From Charina bottae (taxonomy: Eukaryota > Chordata > Lepidosauria > Squamata > Charinaidae): a DNA stretch of 64,000 nucleotides. The stretch spans positions 74,370,855 to 74,434,854 of the forward strand of contig JALMGJ010000003.1 of NCBI GenBank assembly GCA_023362775.1, written 5' to 3'. Shown one piece after another: positions 11,891 through 24,010 of the stretch; the stretch's first letter is position 1; the number at the start of each line of letters is the position of its first letter. The position numbers and the translations under genes are program-made. The notes beneath the pieces are model-generated. The model was not told the DNA's origin. It ran no database searches and saw nothing but the letters and a program-made list of their open reading frames with translations.

Positions 11891-14800
11891 GGAACAGAAA
11901 GGACACACCAGATCTAAAACCGGTCCCCCACTGGCCAGAATAGAATGAAAAAAGGAGGCCCTGCCCACTCAGCAAGTCCTCTGGTTCCTGGCATCATCCA
12001 GCTAGAGTAGCTACAAAGGTGCCTTACAAGGAATGTGTGGAACACATACAGACAACATACAGCTCTGCTAAGGAACCTTCCAGCTGGGGTACTGCAAATG
12101 AGGCTTTCATTGGAAGCAACAGGATGTGAGGACGAGCATCTCTTAAGGGCAGATTAGGTTCCCCACTCTGATTAGCAGTAGAAAGTTACAAAACAACTGT
12201 ATATATTCTCTCTTAAGTAGAATAAATTCCAACTAGAAATACAGGAGTTCACCTAAATACAACAAAGCCCAGTTCCACTAGAAGCTAAACCTTATGATGA
12301 TTTTTCTACGTATTTTCCTTCTTTTGTTTAATCAAGTAAAAAGAAGCCAAAGGGTTGAATCTTCTGAAATCCAGAAGGTTTCCACTCACATAGCTGTAAT
12401 CACCTAACTTCCTTCTCATATAGGAAATTTGTCACTATTGTATATTTAATCCAGCTTTTATCTAAAGACATTTAATAAAGAAAAGTCTACTATTTCTGAA
12501 TTAATATGTTGTGCTGCTTAACTGCTCTTGACTAATCTTTTTTTTCCTTAATGTTTAGTCAACATCTTTTTCTTGTAATGTGAACCCATCATTTGGTCCT
12601 CCTTTTCAGAAGAACATAAATTTGCTCCATGTTTTATGTGATAGCTCTTCAAATATTTGACGATCTGGAAAGCTTCCAAATAACATCATTGGAATGAATG
12701 AGTGCCGACATTGCTGTCAGTCTAAAAGGGTTGGCTTTTTGTTTGTTTGGTTTTGGCTCCAAAGTGCTTTTAAATGGCTAGGATACATGATTTAGACTTT
12801 CTTTTGTGCTGCATTGCTGTAGGTTCATTTGAGATGGTACAAACCTAAGTAAGACTATGAGTAGGAATACACCACACCCTTGCATGGTTTTATTTATTTC
12901 TTAATAGGTATGCAAGTACACCTTTAACGCTAAACCTAGATACTTTCTGTTGTGCATAATTTATTCTATTATCTACACACCCAGGAGTTAGCCTATTGCG
13001 TTACTTACTGAGTCTTGAAATAAGTTTCTTGTAGCTTTATGTATTGAATTAAACTACTACATGGTCTCTGCTAATATTCATGACTGCTTCTTTTGAGTGC
13101 CCTTGAAATCACTTCAGCAACTCTAATTTGTTTCCAATTTCAGTCTCATTTTATACAGAATCTTTTATCCTACAGGCTACCAGCTCATGCAGTACTTTGC
13201 TTCTGTCTCTCTCTCAGAGATTCCTTTTCAGGCTGGTGAGTCAAGTGATAACAAGCTTTACTTCTCTCTCACCCTCTCAGACTGTTACTTCGGTGGTGGT
13301 TGATTTCCTTGTTGCAAAAGTGCCTTGCCTTTTCTTCACACCATTCACAACTGCCTCTACTTGTTTGCTTCTCAGTCCTCCAATGTCTCAGTGACTGCTT
13401 TTCAACCCCCCCCCCATTTTTTCCCTGATCTTTTGTCTTTTTTCTTCCTTTGGATGAAGCTGCAGTCTCCAGACACACATGCATGCATATACACAGACAC
13501 CAGTAATAACTCACAACTCCTCCAACAACTCATAAAAGGGGGGAAAAATCCAACCCTCTTTGCTTCTGTTGGAGTTTCTCTCAGTTAGCTGGCTGGCAGA
13601 ATGGTGGAGAAAGTAGAGAGTTTCCTGTCATTTTTAGAACAATTGTGAATCAATATGACAGGGAAGAACTTACCTTTTCCAAAAGCTCTGCTTTGGATTT
13701 TCACCAAAAACATCAGAAAGAAGTGGAGGGAGGGTTGTTCTTTTTCAGCCTTTTCCGAGCCTTACTTCGTTATAAATGTACTTGGGAAGAAAGAGTTCAC
13801 ATTCTCCAGACTTCATTGGGAAGGGTTAGAGGGGCAACAGAAAACCCCTAATTCCACTAGATACAATTATGTCCAGCATTAGCTTTCCTCAAATCTGATG
13901 TGTTCCAAATTTGATGAGCTTGCAACCCCTAGAATTCCTGACTAGCCTTTGACCACACTGGTTGTGAGTTCTGGGAGTGGGGACAATTGACCTAGTGCTT
14001 ATTAAATTATAATGGTGTCTACCCAATGTCTCAGATATTCTAGTATCTTTCCATAGAACTGTTTGGAAGTTTGCTATTCTAGAGGAAATGTTAAAAGATA
14101 AAAATAATTGCTTCATTTGTATTGAGCTAATACAATCAACCTTTTTCAGAATCGGACAATGCTAAAAATGCTTTCTTTTTTAATCTTCCTGTCAGATACA
14201 TTTGACTGTTTATGTACTGACAGTGATGGGATATCTATAGTCAAATTGGTTGACTATATACTACCCTCACATGTCACATTCATTGCATAACTTCTTACTA
14301 AGTAGCATATCTAATCCATAGAGCTCTCAAGTGACTTTTCACAGCAGTTTTCATTTGCTGAAGTCATCACAGCCAGATCCAATTGGCATTATAATTTCAG
14401 GAAATCAGTCTGTGCATTATGATTACAGGATCTCTGTCTGAATGGCAGGGAAAAGCCAAACTAGTGAAAACTAGTGCTAAAGTAGGAAAAGCCAGGTGAA
14501 ACAATGCACATGTGTGCACGCAGACAGATTAAGTGAACTTTTGCCCATCTAAGTATTACACAGGGAAGAAAACAAAGTACCTGTTTTATTTGTAACTAAC
14601 AACTGAAGAATATTCATTGTAACCCTAGCTGGGAATATTTTTCTGCTGCATATTTTTGCAGCACAACTTTGAGATGTCACCCAACAGCCTGCTTCACACA
14701 AACATACACAAATATGCACATAGAGGAACACATGCAGGTACCCTATATCCAGGTGAATAGTACCTTGCTCTAAATGTTTGGGTTAGATGTTAATGAGAAA

Positions 14801-15360
14801 AAGCCTTCCACTCCAGCAGGGTTTCTGGCCTGTAATTAATGACCCAACTGTTTAGTACTTTGAGGTCAAGGACAGAATTGTGGTAGAGCAATTTCAAACT
14901 ACTGACCCAAAAAGACCACTGGTAAAATTATTCAGTAATTATTTGCAAAGTTTCTAGTTGAGTCACAGGTCAACAACACCAATTAATAAAGCTACTCCTT
15001 AATTCTTGGGGCAAAGGTGTTTCTGATGACTGATAGTAGAACTTCACCCTTGATATTCTTTCAATCTGAAAAGAGAGTAAAGCACTTTATATTCAATCAC
15101 TTCACTGATCTATCTAGATTCATACTATCTGTTCAAAAGGCAGGTTCTCTGAGAGGACTAAGACTCAAGACAGATTTTCTGATCTCTCCTGACCTGGTTG
15201 TGTTTAGGTAGGGTTTTATTAAATTGGATTCATAAAAGCTTCACCACAAGAGTGCAGCTTTGCTTGACATACCAAAACATTGAGGAAATAGGAAGAACTT
15301 TACTTTTTAAAATGCTGCCTAACTCTAGGGTTATCAAAGCTGGGCTGTAAAAATGTGGGC
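11891..15360. other. No recognisable gene
   Basis: Three and a half kb without a repeat I can name or a coding region I can defend. Frames at 13128-13851 overlap on several strands and phases and are low in complexity (Ser/Leu/Phe-rich from pyrimidine-rich DNA). A poly-C run stands at about 13407-13416. Confidence 0.4.
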
Positions 15361-15362
15361 AG

Positions 15363-15452
15363 CCACTAGATGGCAACAAAGAGATACATAAATCTCTTTA
15401 CTGCATCTAGTGGTTGTCTGGATTTTGGCAGCTGAGATATGGTAGCCATACC
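15363..15452. repeat. Palindromic repeat with CTCF-like motif, copy 1
   Basis: Begins CCACTAGATGGCAAC (15363-15377), one base off the CTCF core consensus CCASYAGRKGGCRSY. It folds back on 'ctgcatctagtgg' (15401-15413) and ends with 'gagatatggtagccatac'. The same unit recurs at 16118 and 21646. Confidence 0.65.
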
Positions 15453-15469
15453 GGGTGCAGCTGTTAAAG

Positions 15470-15738
15470 CAGGGGTGGGGAACCTTTTTTCTGCCAAGGG
15501 CCATTTGGATATTTATAACTGGGGACCAGGGGGTTGGGGGGTGGGGTTTCTGGGATTTCCACGGACCGGGGGCCGGAGTTTGCGGGCGGGAGCCAATCAC
15601 AAGCACTGGGGGGCGTGGTTTGCAGGCAGGAGCCAATCTCGTGGAAGGGGAGGGGTTTGCGGGCGGGAGCCCCGCGGGCGTTAGGCAGGAGCCCCGTGGG
15701 CCGTATACGGCCCACAGGCCTGACGTTGCCCACCCCTG
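15470..15738. mobile_element. hAT-type MITE, 269 bp
   Basis: Ends CAGGGGTGGGGAACCT and ACGTTGCCCACCCCTG form imperfect terminal inverted repeats. The 8-bp duplication 'tgttaaag' lies at 15462-15469 and 15739-15746, exact on both sides. The GC-rich core repeats a module like 'gcgggcgggagccaatc' three times. It has no transposase, so it is non-autonomous. The 8-bp duplication and CAGGGGTG end are hallmarks of hAT elements. Five overlapping open frames across it are artefacts of GC content. Confidence 0.9.
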
Positions 15739-16117
15739 TGTTAAAGGATAAGAAACTTGTCAAAAGTTACCGTATTGTTTAAGCTGCAGTATTTTTATAA
15801 TGTATTACATTGCATTTTGGTTTGTTCTTAACAGGATCCTCTTTAGAAATGTAAAGGGACTGCAGCTCAGTGGAGGCAGGTATAAACAGTTGCCCATTAA
15901 ATCAGTAATATTAAGACGGTGTGAAAATTAAACCAGGTACAACTGAGTCTGAATCACTTAAAAAAAACACTCAGGGCAAATATATTTTCATGAAATGATT
16001 TTTGTTTTTTAATAGAAGTATTCATTACTTGGAAAATGTCTTGAAAAATAACAGAGATAAAAGATAGAATGACCTTTAATTAGGGGTACCATATCTAGTC
16101 CTCAAAATTTTGGAAAA

Positions 16118-16512
16118 CCACTAGATGACAGCAAAGAGTGAGTTTTCTGTTATCTGCTATGTATTTTAATTTTTGTATTATTGTAATTGCTTTTATTTTT
16201 AAAATTTTGTTCGCTGCTCAGAGTCACTTGGTGAGATGGGTGGCCACACAAATAAAATAAAAATAAAATAATAAAATAAAATAAAATAAAATAAAATAAA
16301 AAAATAAAATAAAATAAAATAAAATAAAATAAAATAAAATAAAATAAAATAAAATAATAAAATAAATAAAATAAAATAATAAAATAATAAAATAAAATAA
16401 AATAATAAAATAAAATAATAAAATAAATAATAAAATAAAATAAAATAAAATCTGTTTGCTGCCATCTGTGGTCATCTGACTTTTTGCAGCCCAGATATGA
16501 TAGCCATCACCC
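16118..16512. repeat. Palindromic CTCF-like repeat, copy 2, split
   Basis: The left half carries CCACTAGATGACAGC (16118-16132). The right half carries the inverted 'gctgccatctgtgg' (16458-16471) followed by 'gcccagatatgatagccat'. Between them lies an L2-like tail with a pentanucleotide array (16152-16450), flanked by the 6-mer 'tctgtt'. Confidence 0.6.
16152..16450 (+). mobile_element. L2-like LINE 3' end with (AAAAT)n tail
   Basis: The phrase 'cagagtcacttggtgagatg' then 'ggtggccacacaaataaaat' is the 3' end of an L2-like LINE seen elsewhere in the window (23.2 and 39.05 kb). It is followed by about 200 bp of AAAAT/AAT units at 16248-16450. The 171- and 88-codon frames on the minus strand are translations of this array. 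The 6-mer 'tctgtt' at 16146-16151 and 16451-16456 may be its target duplication. Confidence 0.7.
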
Positions 16513-16971
16513 CAAGGCATAATGGGGCAGTGAGAGGAGTGGCCGACTGCTCCTTCTTTCTCCTCATATGTGTATTCGATTTGAATGAATACATAGAGGT
16601 TTGGCAGCTTATGGACAATGGGTGCACTGCCATCTTCACTAACACACCAATTCATTGATTTCCCCAAGGTGGTACCCTTCAGGTGCCATCTTCCCCTCAG
16701 CCTGGCCTTTAGGAATTTTGGAAGCGATAACCCCAGCACAAGGATATCAGGTCAGGGAATGCCAAACAACAGATTACATTAAACTCACAATTGCTGTTGA
16801 TTCTCCATGCATGGAATTTTTATTCTAAAATAACATTCATTTGGAAGAAGGGGGTGTCCAAGATTGGGACAGTGCTATGCAACAAGGAAGATTAACATTT
16901 TTGCAATTGATGGCATGATCCCCTAGTAACACACATATCCTGCCCCCCACACACATTCACAAAAGACAGAA

Positions 16972-17072
16972 GAATCATAGAATTGGAAGGGGCCTTGGAG
17001 GATTTCTAGTCCAACCCCTTGCCCAGGGCAGGAATCCTCATACCATCTTGGACAAATGACCAATCTTTACTT
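16972..17072 (-). mobile_element. CR1 LINE 3' end, antisense, left part
   Basis: 'aatcatagaattggaagggg' followed by 'ctagtccaaccccttgccca' is the antisense of the CR1 3' end, including its ATTCTATGATT terminal repeat. It continues after an L1-like insertion at 19218. Confidence 0.85.
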
Positions 17073-17090
17073 GAAAACCTTCAGTGATGA

Positions 17091-19199
17091 CTCCAAGCCT
17101 GGCTGGCAACTCGACAAGTCAGAGTTTCTCAGAGCTCTGAGCTCTGAGACCTGGCTAACTTTCTATCTTGTTTGCAGGGGTCTACAGACCACTGAAGTTT
17201 CCCCCTGGAGAAGGGGGAACCAGAAGATTGCTCACAGAGCCATTGTAATTGCCCACTCCTGTTTTTCTTTGTTGTTTCCACCGCGGAGAAGAACGGGGGT
17301 GAATGCAGTGAAATGGCCGAAGGAGGATCCTAGCTCTGCAGAGAACGTAAGTCTCTTGGGAGACACAAGAGTGACAGCCAGCTTTTAGACCACTTTATAT
17401 TAGTTTTCTTTTTTAGATTAGTACATTTTTATTATCTAAAATTTATCTTTGGACTTCGTTCAAAATGTTGGCTAATTTTGTGTTTTCTTTGCTATAATTA
17501 ATTTTGGTGGAAGTTTGATAGATTTTATTTTGGCAACATAGTGAACAAGTTTTGTATTTTTCTGCCTTTCTTTTGTATCAGAGAAATTGGGACTTAAGAG
17601 ACTTTGTTGGTATTTCTCACTCGACAAACTAACTGACTTTTGAGAAATTGTTTGTTTGGGTTAAGCAGCTTGCAGCCTGAAGAATAAAGAAGAATAAAGA
17701 ATAAAGTATAGAGAATGTGTGCCTCTCTACCTTTTTTTTTTCTTTTTCTACTTTTTTTTAGAAAGGACTATCTTTCATTTGGAATATATTTTCATCTTTC
17801 CTTTTACAAACTGTTTGAAATACTGCTCTGTGGAATTTTTTCATCTCTTACTTTAAAAGCTTTTCTCACTTAAAGAAATAGACATTATTGATAAATAATA
17901 GAACAGCTGTTCCCTGCTCCCTGAGAAAATTTTTTGTTTTGGCTACGGCAGCTGATTACGATTTGAACAACAAATAATGGCATTTCTCACAGCACTTCAG
18001 GATTTTAAGGAAGAAACCAGCAAAAATTTTTTGCAAATTAAGAAATCCATAGAACGTATATTAATAGTTTTGGTGGCTCAGGAACAGAAGATACAAGGGA
18101 CAGATTTAGAAACAGAGGAAAGACCTTTCGAATCAGTAGAGAAACAGGGAAAGAGGACTTTGAATGTATTGGTACAGAAGAAGATTATGATATTTTACAG
18201 GAAGTGGTCTATTAAATGTTTGGGCATAAATACATTGTGGCAGCTGAGACAGGAAGATTTTAATATGCAAATTGATAGATATGGCAAAATAAACATTTTG
18301 ATATCCCACATGAGTTACAGAAATAAACAAGTTGCATATTGTGATATTGGCATAACCTAAACAGGAGATTTATTGATATTGATTTGGAATGCAAGGTTAA
18401 TGAAAATGCGGATTTGGTATTGTACACAGAGTAAGCACAGATATGAGAAACTTACAGATGCATAAAAACATGATATTTTAAGTGTAAGATACAAGATTAT
18501 AAATAAATATGTTGATATTATATATTACTCTTTCTGGAGACACATTTATGAGAAGACAATGAGATGATGAGATGGAATTAGAATGTAGGTTATTACAAGA
18601 ATATGTTGTATGTATTAGGTTATATGTTATGTTAGGTTTTGTATTTTTGCTATATTATGTATTATGTTATGTAATATGTTAGATTATGTATTAATGGAAT
18701 ATATAGTCATAACATGAACAGAATATACTGTATTTTATTAGACGTAGATAAGGCCTTTATTTGTTATACTAATTGGACTTTATTGAAGATATAAATATAG
18801 ATGTAAAAATGGAAAGAGCAAATGGAAAACATTTAATTGATGCAACAATGAACATTTGATTACTATTCTAAGGAGTAGAAACCAGAGATGGATTGTTGGA
18901 AGATATCAAGAAAGGCGAAACCTATATGAAGAACAGAAGATTGGATTATAGAAATCATAGGGTATATGACAAAGAAAAGTTTCTGTGTATTGTATGAAGG
19001 ACTAACATTTAAAGTTAATTGTTGTACTTAAAGTTCAAGGATAAATTGGAGGACATCTATTTTCTATATTTTCTTTGTTTGTTATTTTTTGACTTCACTT
19101 TTTCTTTTCCTTTTTCTTACTTTGTATTTCTATTTCTTTTCTTTTGTATTAGCTCTTAATATGTATTTTAAAATTTAATAAAACTTATGGAAAAAAAAA
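17091..19199 (+). mobile_element. L1-like LINE, 2.1 kb, internally deleted
   Basis: This insertion sits inside the CR1 3' end and is bounded by an exact 18-bp duplication 'gaaaaccttcagtgatga' (17073-17090 and 19200-19217). It has a possible 5' UTR, an ORF1-like start (17977-18360), then AT-rich sequence, a polypyrimidine stretch at 19070-19145, an AATAAAA signal and a poly-A tail. No reverse transcriptase remains, so the middle is lost or it belongs to a short non-autonomous class. L1 assignment is from ORF1 style, tail and target duplication. Confidence 0.75.
17977..18360 (+). pseudogene. L1-like ORF1 N-terminal fragment
   Basis: A 127-codon frame begins MAFLTALQDFKEETSKNFLQ and is Lys/Glu/Gln-rich with heptad-like spacing, in keeping with the coiled-coil start of an L1 ORF1 RNA-binding protein. 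It stops early, and no RRM-like or C-terminal domain is visible. A 65-codon minus-strand frame within it is a shadow. The start codon sits about 890 bp inside the element after a putative 5' UTR. It is unlikely to be functional. Confidence 0.45.
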
Positions 19200-19217
19200 G
19201 AAAACCTTCAGTGATGA

Positions 19218-19345
19218 AGCATCCATGACTTCAGGAGGCAGGCTGTTCTACTACTTAATACTCCTCATGATCAGGAAATTCCTCCTTATTTCAAGTTTGG
19301 ATCTCCCTTTGTAAAGCTTCCACCCACTGATTTTTGTTTAATAAC
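19218..19345 (-). mobile_element. CR1 LINE 3' end, antisense, right part
   Basis: Continues the CR1 antisense text after the L1-like insertion with 'catccatgacttcaggaggc' and 'ggctgttctactacttaata'. Joined with 16972-17072 it makes one CR1 remnant of about 230 bp. Confidence 0.8.
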
Positions 19346-19460
19346 TACACACTCTATCCTGAAAATAGGGGGAAAAATTCTTCAAACATCACCTGGCTTG
19401 ATGTTTCTTAAATTGGGAAACATTTAAAAATATTTTTGAAAAAATACTGTCTCTCAAAGA

Positions 19461-19474
19461 TTAATAATAATACC

Positions 19475-19507
<33 letters not shown>
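19461..19507. repeat. (AAT)n microsatellite
   Basis: Uninterrupted run of about 10 AAT units after a shorter, broken start. Confidence 0.9.
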
Positions 19508-19508
<1 letters not shown>

Positions 19509-20213
19509 ATGGCTGCCCTTGTTTTCAGTATATAAACTGAAAAGACAAGACACATAGATGGACAGAAGATGGATATTTGTTTGATAATCTCTGTTAGATG
19601 GGCAGCTATATAAATATGTAATAACTAAATAATAAATCATAATGTTGGAATGGTGGTAAGCTGTAAATAGACATTAATTTCCTGTTGGGACTGGGCCAAC
19701 TTTCACTTTCTGTTAGTCTTGGCTGGACAGTAGTTTTGCATCTGACACAGCAATTCTTCTTGCTAGAGGCAAAGATCAGAGTGTGATTTTTTTTATGTTT
19801 ATGGGTAACTGAAAATTCAGTTGGTCATCAGTATGACTGAACTCTGTTTAATGTTCATCCAGAACTGTCTTATAAGATGAGAGTTCTGAAACTTTCCTTT
19901 TATCACACAAGGATGAAAAAAATGGCACAGACCCAATGTATTCATAGTTCACTCCACAATATAACCTTAGCACATACCTGTTACTTGCAAGAAAAAAATG
20001 TAGGTCCTCCCTCCACCAAATAGATAGTTTTTCTATAAGACCACGCAGATGGCTATTTTTGATTTATGTGATCAACTTGGTAAATATCAACAGGTATACT
20101 CTATTCAACTGAAGAAGGGAAAAGGAGAGGAGAAACAAGAGCAGGATCGGATATTCATATTAAAACTTCTGCTCTTCAGTGCCAGATCAGTTGCTGTTCA
20201 AGGGCCATTATCC

Positions 20214-20569
20214 AGGAGAGCCAGTTTGGTCTAGTGGTTAAGGCTCCAGACTAGAAACCAGGAGACTGAGAGTTCTAGTCCCGCCTTAGGCATGAAAGCC
20301 GGCTGGGTGACCTTGGGCCAATCACTCTCTCTCTCAGCCCTAGGAAGGAGCCAATGGCAAACCAGGAGACTGAGAGTTCTAGTCCCGCCTTAGGCATGAA
20401 AGCTGGCTGGGTGACCTTGGGCCAGTCACTCTCTCTCAGCCCAACTCACCTCACAGGGTTGCTGTTGTGGGGAAAATAGGAGGAGGAAGGAGTATTTGGT
20501 ATGTTCATCACCTTGAGTTATTTATAAAAATAATAAAGGTGGGAAAGAAAATAAATAAATAAAATAAAT
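20214..20569 (+). mobile_element. tRNA-derived SINE with internal duplication
   Basis: The head 'tggtctagtggttaaggctc' has an A box and 'gagttctagtcccgcc' a B-box-like element. A second head-less copy starts at 20359, repeating from 'aaaccaggagactgag' with a 104-bp offset. The first part ends in 'ggagccaatggcaaacca'. The second continues into 'cctcacagggttgctgttgt' and a (TAAA)-type tail. The two parts look like different SINE subfamilies joined at a shared 'aaacca'. Confidence 0.8.
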
Positions 20570-21640
20570 GTAAACCTGGATGAAAGTACCAACCTAATGT
20601 ATATCACAGAAACCTGCCTGAGAAAGTGGTGAGTTCATCTGTCTCAGCTACTGGATGCCTGCCTGGCTGTGCTGTGGAGAAGCCGGCTAGGACTGGAGAG
20701 TGAGGAGGTTGTCTATAGAAACTCCTTCTCACTGACCAGATGCTCCATTTGTCAGTTGGTCAATTCTGAGTGTAGGCTTCTGCCTTCGGGTAGCCAGGAC
20801 CATGTAGGTCCTTCCTTCCCAACATAGGAGCCCAATTTATATTTACTTAAACACATAATTGACTCAGGTCATGTATGTTGAGGAAGGACTCAGGACATGT
20901 GGAAAGCAGAACCTTCCCCACATGCATCGCTTGGATCCCAGAAACTTATTTTCCTATATTTTTGTTGTTTCTTTACTGTAGAAACAAAACAAGACAAAAG
21001 CTAATAAATGTATACTTCATTGTAGAGCTTTCAAAACTCTTTGTTACATTATCTTTTAAACCAGAGCAATTCCTCACAGTTTTACATTACACTAATACAG
21101 GGGGAAATATACTTTAATCTTCCAGTGTTTTATAATAACAAACCTGGCAGCTGAGTCAATTTCTTATGTCACATCAATTAATATCCAGGAAATGTGTACA
21201 ATAAACTAATAGTTGGATTCATTGTGAAAGTTTGTTGGGTGATTTATTCAGTTTCATCAAAAACTTTCAACCATATTAATGGAGCCTGGTGACCAATTTA
21301 CTTAGAATCTTGCCAACACAATTAATGAAGATGACAACTTGTATAATTTTAGCATGCTGCCACCTATGGATTAACTTCATGGTCAGTTCTAGATAACTTA
21401 CTAGAATAGCTTTAAAAGAAATGTGTAATCTTTAATGGGTTGCTTATTATCTAGGCAACAATATGTTGATGATCTTCAATTCCATTATTTTGATTTGCTT
21501 TGTTTGAGTACATTTCACGTTATGTTTATTTCTATCTTAGTGTCAATTAAGAACCCCAGCTTTCATATCAGCTTGAGTCCAATATAGGAAGTGACTTTAC
21601 TGGAGCAAAAGGAACCCAGGTACCAGGCTATAAAGCTCCA
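20570..21640. other. No recognisable gene
   Basis: Unrecognised sequence with one 80-codon chance frame (20875-21117). Confidence 0.4.
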
Positions 21641-21645
21641 GATAA

Positions 21646-21723
21646 CCACTAGATGGAAGCAGAAATCTATAGAAAAACCTAGTGGTTGACCAGATTTCTG
21701 TAGCCCAGATATGGTAGCCCTAC
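21646..21723. repeat. Palindromic CTCF-like repeat, copy 3
   Basis: Starts CCACTAGATGGAAGC (21646-21660), turns around 'tctatagaaaaa', returns with 'cctagtggttgacca' and ends 'gcccagatatggtagccct'. It has the same order of parts as copies 1 and 2. Confidence 0.65.
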
Positions 21724-23129
21724 AAAAATCTCCATGGAAGAGGAGCTGTAAGGAAGTAAGCTTTAAAAATCATACCTGGCTTTCTATTTCTATCTTCCTA
21801 TGTGCCTTTATTTCTAATATGATGTCAGGTTTGGCTAAATTCCATGCCAATCCTTGGAGACTTCTTGGTTCTTGACAGCTTCCAACCATGAAGCTGCTCC
21901 ACTGATGGAGCAGATGGTGAATAGACTGATTGGCATAAGTACATTAAAAGAACTGTCAGCATGAATAGGTCATAAAGAAGAAAATATGTAAGTCCAGCTC
22001 AGTTAACAAATTAAGGGAGGCAATAAGAAGACAGAGCATGGACTTAAAACTTTAGACCATCTCTTTTCCACCGAGTTTGACAACTTTAAGTGCAAAAGAG
22101 AGCAGCTTGTGTTCCCTTCTCAAGAGATTAGGCAGCAGAAGGAGTGAGTGGGAGGTCAGTCATCATAACCTGTGAACAGCTGTGCTGTGAATTGTCTAAA
22201 CTGGGACAAACTGAGGAAACAAGGCCCTCTTGAAACACATTGGCTTCATGTAAAACATATTTCCCTCAACATCCTAACAGTTAAAGAGAAACAAATCTGT
22301 AGTGGAATATGATGGCAGCAGTGAGTATTGAATGGCCTTGTAAGGAGTCTGGGTGATTATTCTGCAGTTTTGCAACATACAAGTTTAGGTCTGTATTAAA
22401 TAATGTGCTTTCTCTGGCCAGTACCATAATTTATAGAAAAGCACATGACTCCTTGCCAAATATGTTGATACTGCTCCATGTAGGGCTCATACTGCACTGT
22501 CAAGTTATCCCATGGCCAGAGTGGGCAGGCAACTGTTTCTGGAGGGCAGAAGCAGATGGCACTCCCCACTCACCTTCAAAGTGACCTCAGAGTATGTTTC
22601 TCAGCTCTGGTCTAAATTACACTTTTCTCTGTTTTGCTGCCTCAAGTGGTCCTGCCTCTTTGGGTTAGAGTGCTTCAGTTTGTTTCAGGCTAACCTCAGG
22701 AGTTCATTTGGGTACTTTACAGGAAGGACTACCCCTTCAGCTGAGCCAATGCTTATCATGCACTCTAATAGGTTTATACCCCCTTACTAACTTTGCTGAA
22801 GTGGTGTAGTGATCAAGAGTTTGGGTATTATAGAGGAAGTTGTTCAAAACCCAGAGGAAATGTTTTTAAAATATGATTTAGCAGCTAGTTTCCCCCTAGT
22901 ATTTTTTTAAAAATAAGTCTAGGGTTTTATTGTTTTATCATTTGTACAGTGACCTGAAGTAGAAGGTTTACTCCCAGCTTCCAATTAGTCCATTAGAAAC
23001 TTTAAAAACATTTAAAAACTGCTTGTTGTGCCTACAAGTATCCACATTTCTTTTGCTTTAACTTTGTATATATATTCATGGAGGTGGTTGGCCCCATGAG
23101 GGTGCCAGGATAAGATCTTATTTCCCATC
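21724..23129. other. No recognisable gene; possible SINE head
   Basis: Mostly unrecognised. At 22798-22860 'gtggtgtagtgatcaagag' resembles the A-box end of a tRNA-type SINE, but the body is not recognisable. Confidence 0.35.
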
Positions 23130-23312
23130 TGGAATTTATATTTTATATTTTGTATTTGTATTTATATGCTTTTATATTTATAGTTATAGTTATATGGAAT
23201 TGTCTTCAGTGACTTGCCATTTTTATTCTTTGTAAGCCGCCCAGAGTCGTTGTACACGAGATGGGTGGCAGAGAAATTTAATAAATAATATAAATAAATA
23301 AATATACATTTA
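23130..23312 (+). mobile_element. L2-like LINE 3' end
   Basis: AT-rich 3' UTR followed by 'gtaagccgcccagagtcgtt', 'gagatgggtggcagagaaat' and a (TAAA)n tail. This is the standard end of the L2-like LINE family in this genome. Confidence 0.75.
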
Positions 23313-23814
23313 ACAACTTTGTGAATACAGGTATATGCATGGGTGTATTGTTCAATTGAATTTGTCCAATGGGAGGATTTGGTAGTTTGCACTTTGGACT
23401 GAATACCTTGCAAGTTGTAGCCAAAGTGTCTTAGTCTGGACAGGATATTTAAAAGCTGGCTTAAAGTCAAGCTGGCATGAGTGCGACACAGGGGCAGCTT
23501 AAATGGTAAGTGCAGATACAGTCATAGAAATTATGGTGTTGCTTCTTTGGGCATGGAAATCAGATCTAACCTTATTGAAAGCTTTGATTTGATTTGGATT
23601 GTTGATTCAATCCAATTATTCAGAATGATTTATAAAAACCATATCAATTCAATTTAAGAACACATGCACATCCCTTCTGAAATATCAAATTAGTTGGAGG
23701 AATTTGACAATTTGACCATCCAATTAGTTTTCCTATTTGAAAGTTCAGTTGTATTTATTTTGAACTAAATCTCCAAATCAAAACCTTGCACAACCCTAGT
23801 TGCTACAGTTGGTG

Positions 23815-24010
23815 TGGTGTAATGGTTTGTCTGTTGAACTAGGACTAGGGACACTTAGGTTCTAAACCTTACCCAGCTGCGTTTCACTTTGTAACCAGGA
23901 GCTAGTCACTACCACCCAGTTTAAGTTACATACTGTAAAGATTGTTGTGAGATAAAATGGAGAAGTAGAAAACAATGTATGCCACTTTGACCTCCTTAAG
24001 AAAGACATAA
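23815..24010 (+). mobile_element. Old tRNA-derived SINE
   Basis: 'tggtgtggtgtaatggtttg' and 'ttaggttctaaaccttaccc' correspond to A- and B-box regions. The end 'tgttgtgagataaaatggag' then 'tatgccactttgacctcctt' is a typical reptile SINE 3' part. It is strongly diverged. Confidence 0.65.

Noticed and set aside
16199..16739. 171- and 88-codon Phe/Tyr/Leu frames
   Set aside because: Translation of the AAAAT array.
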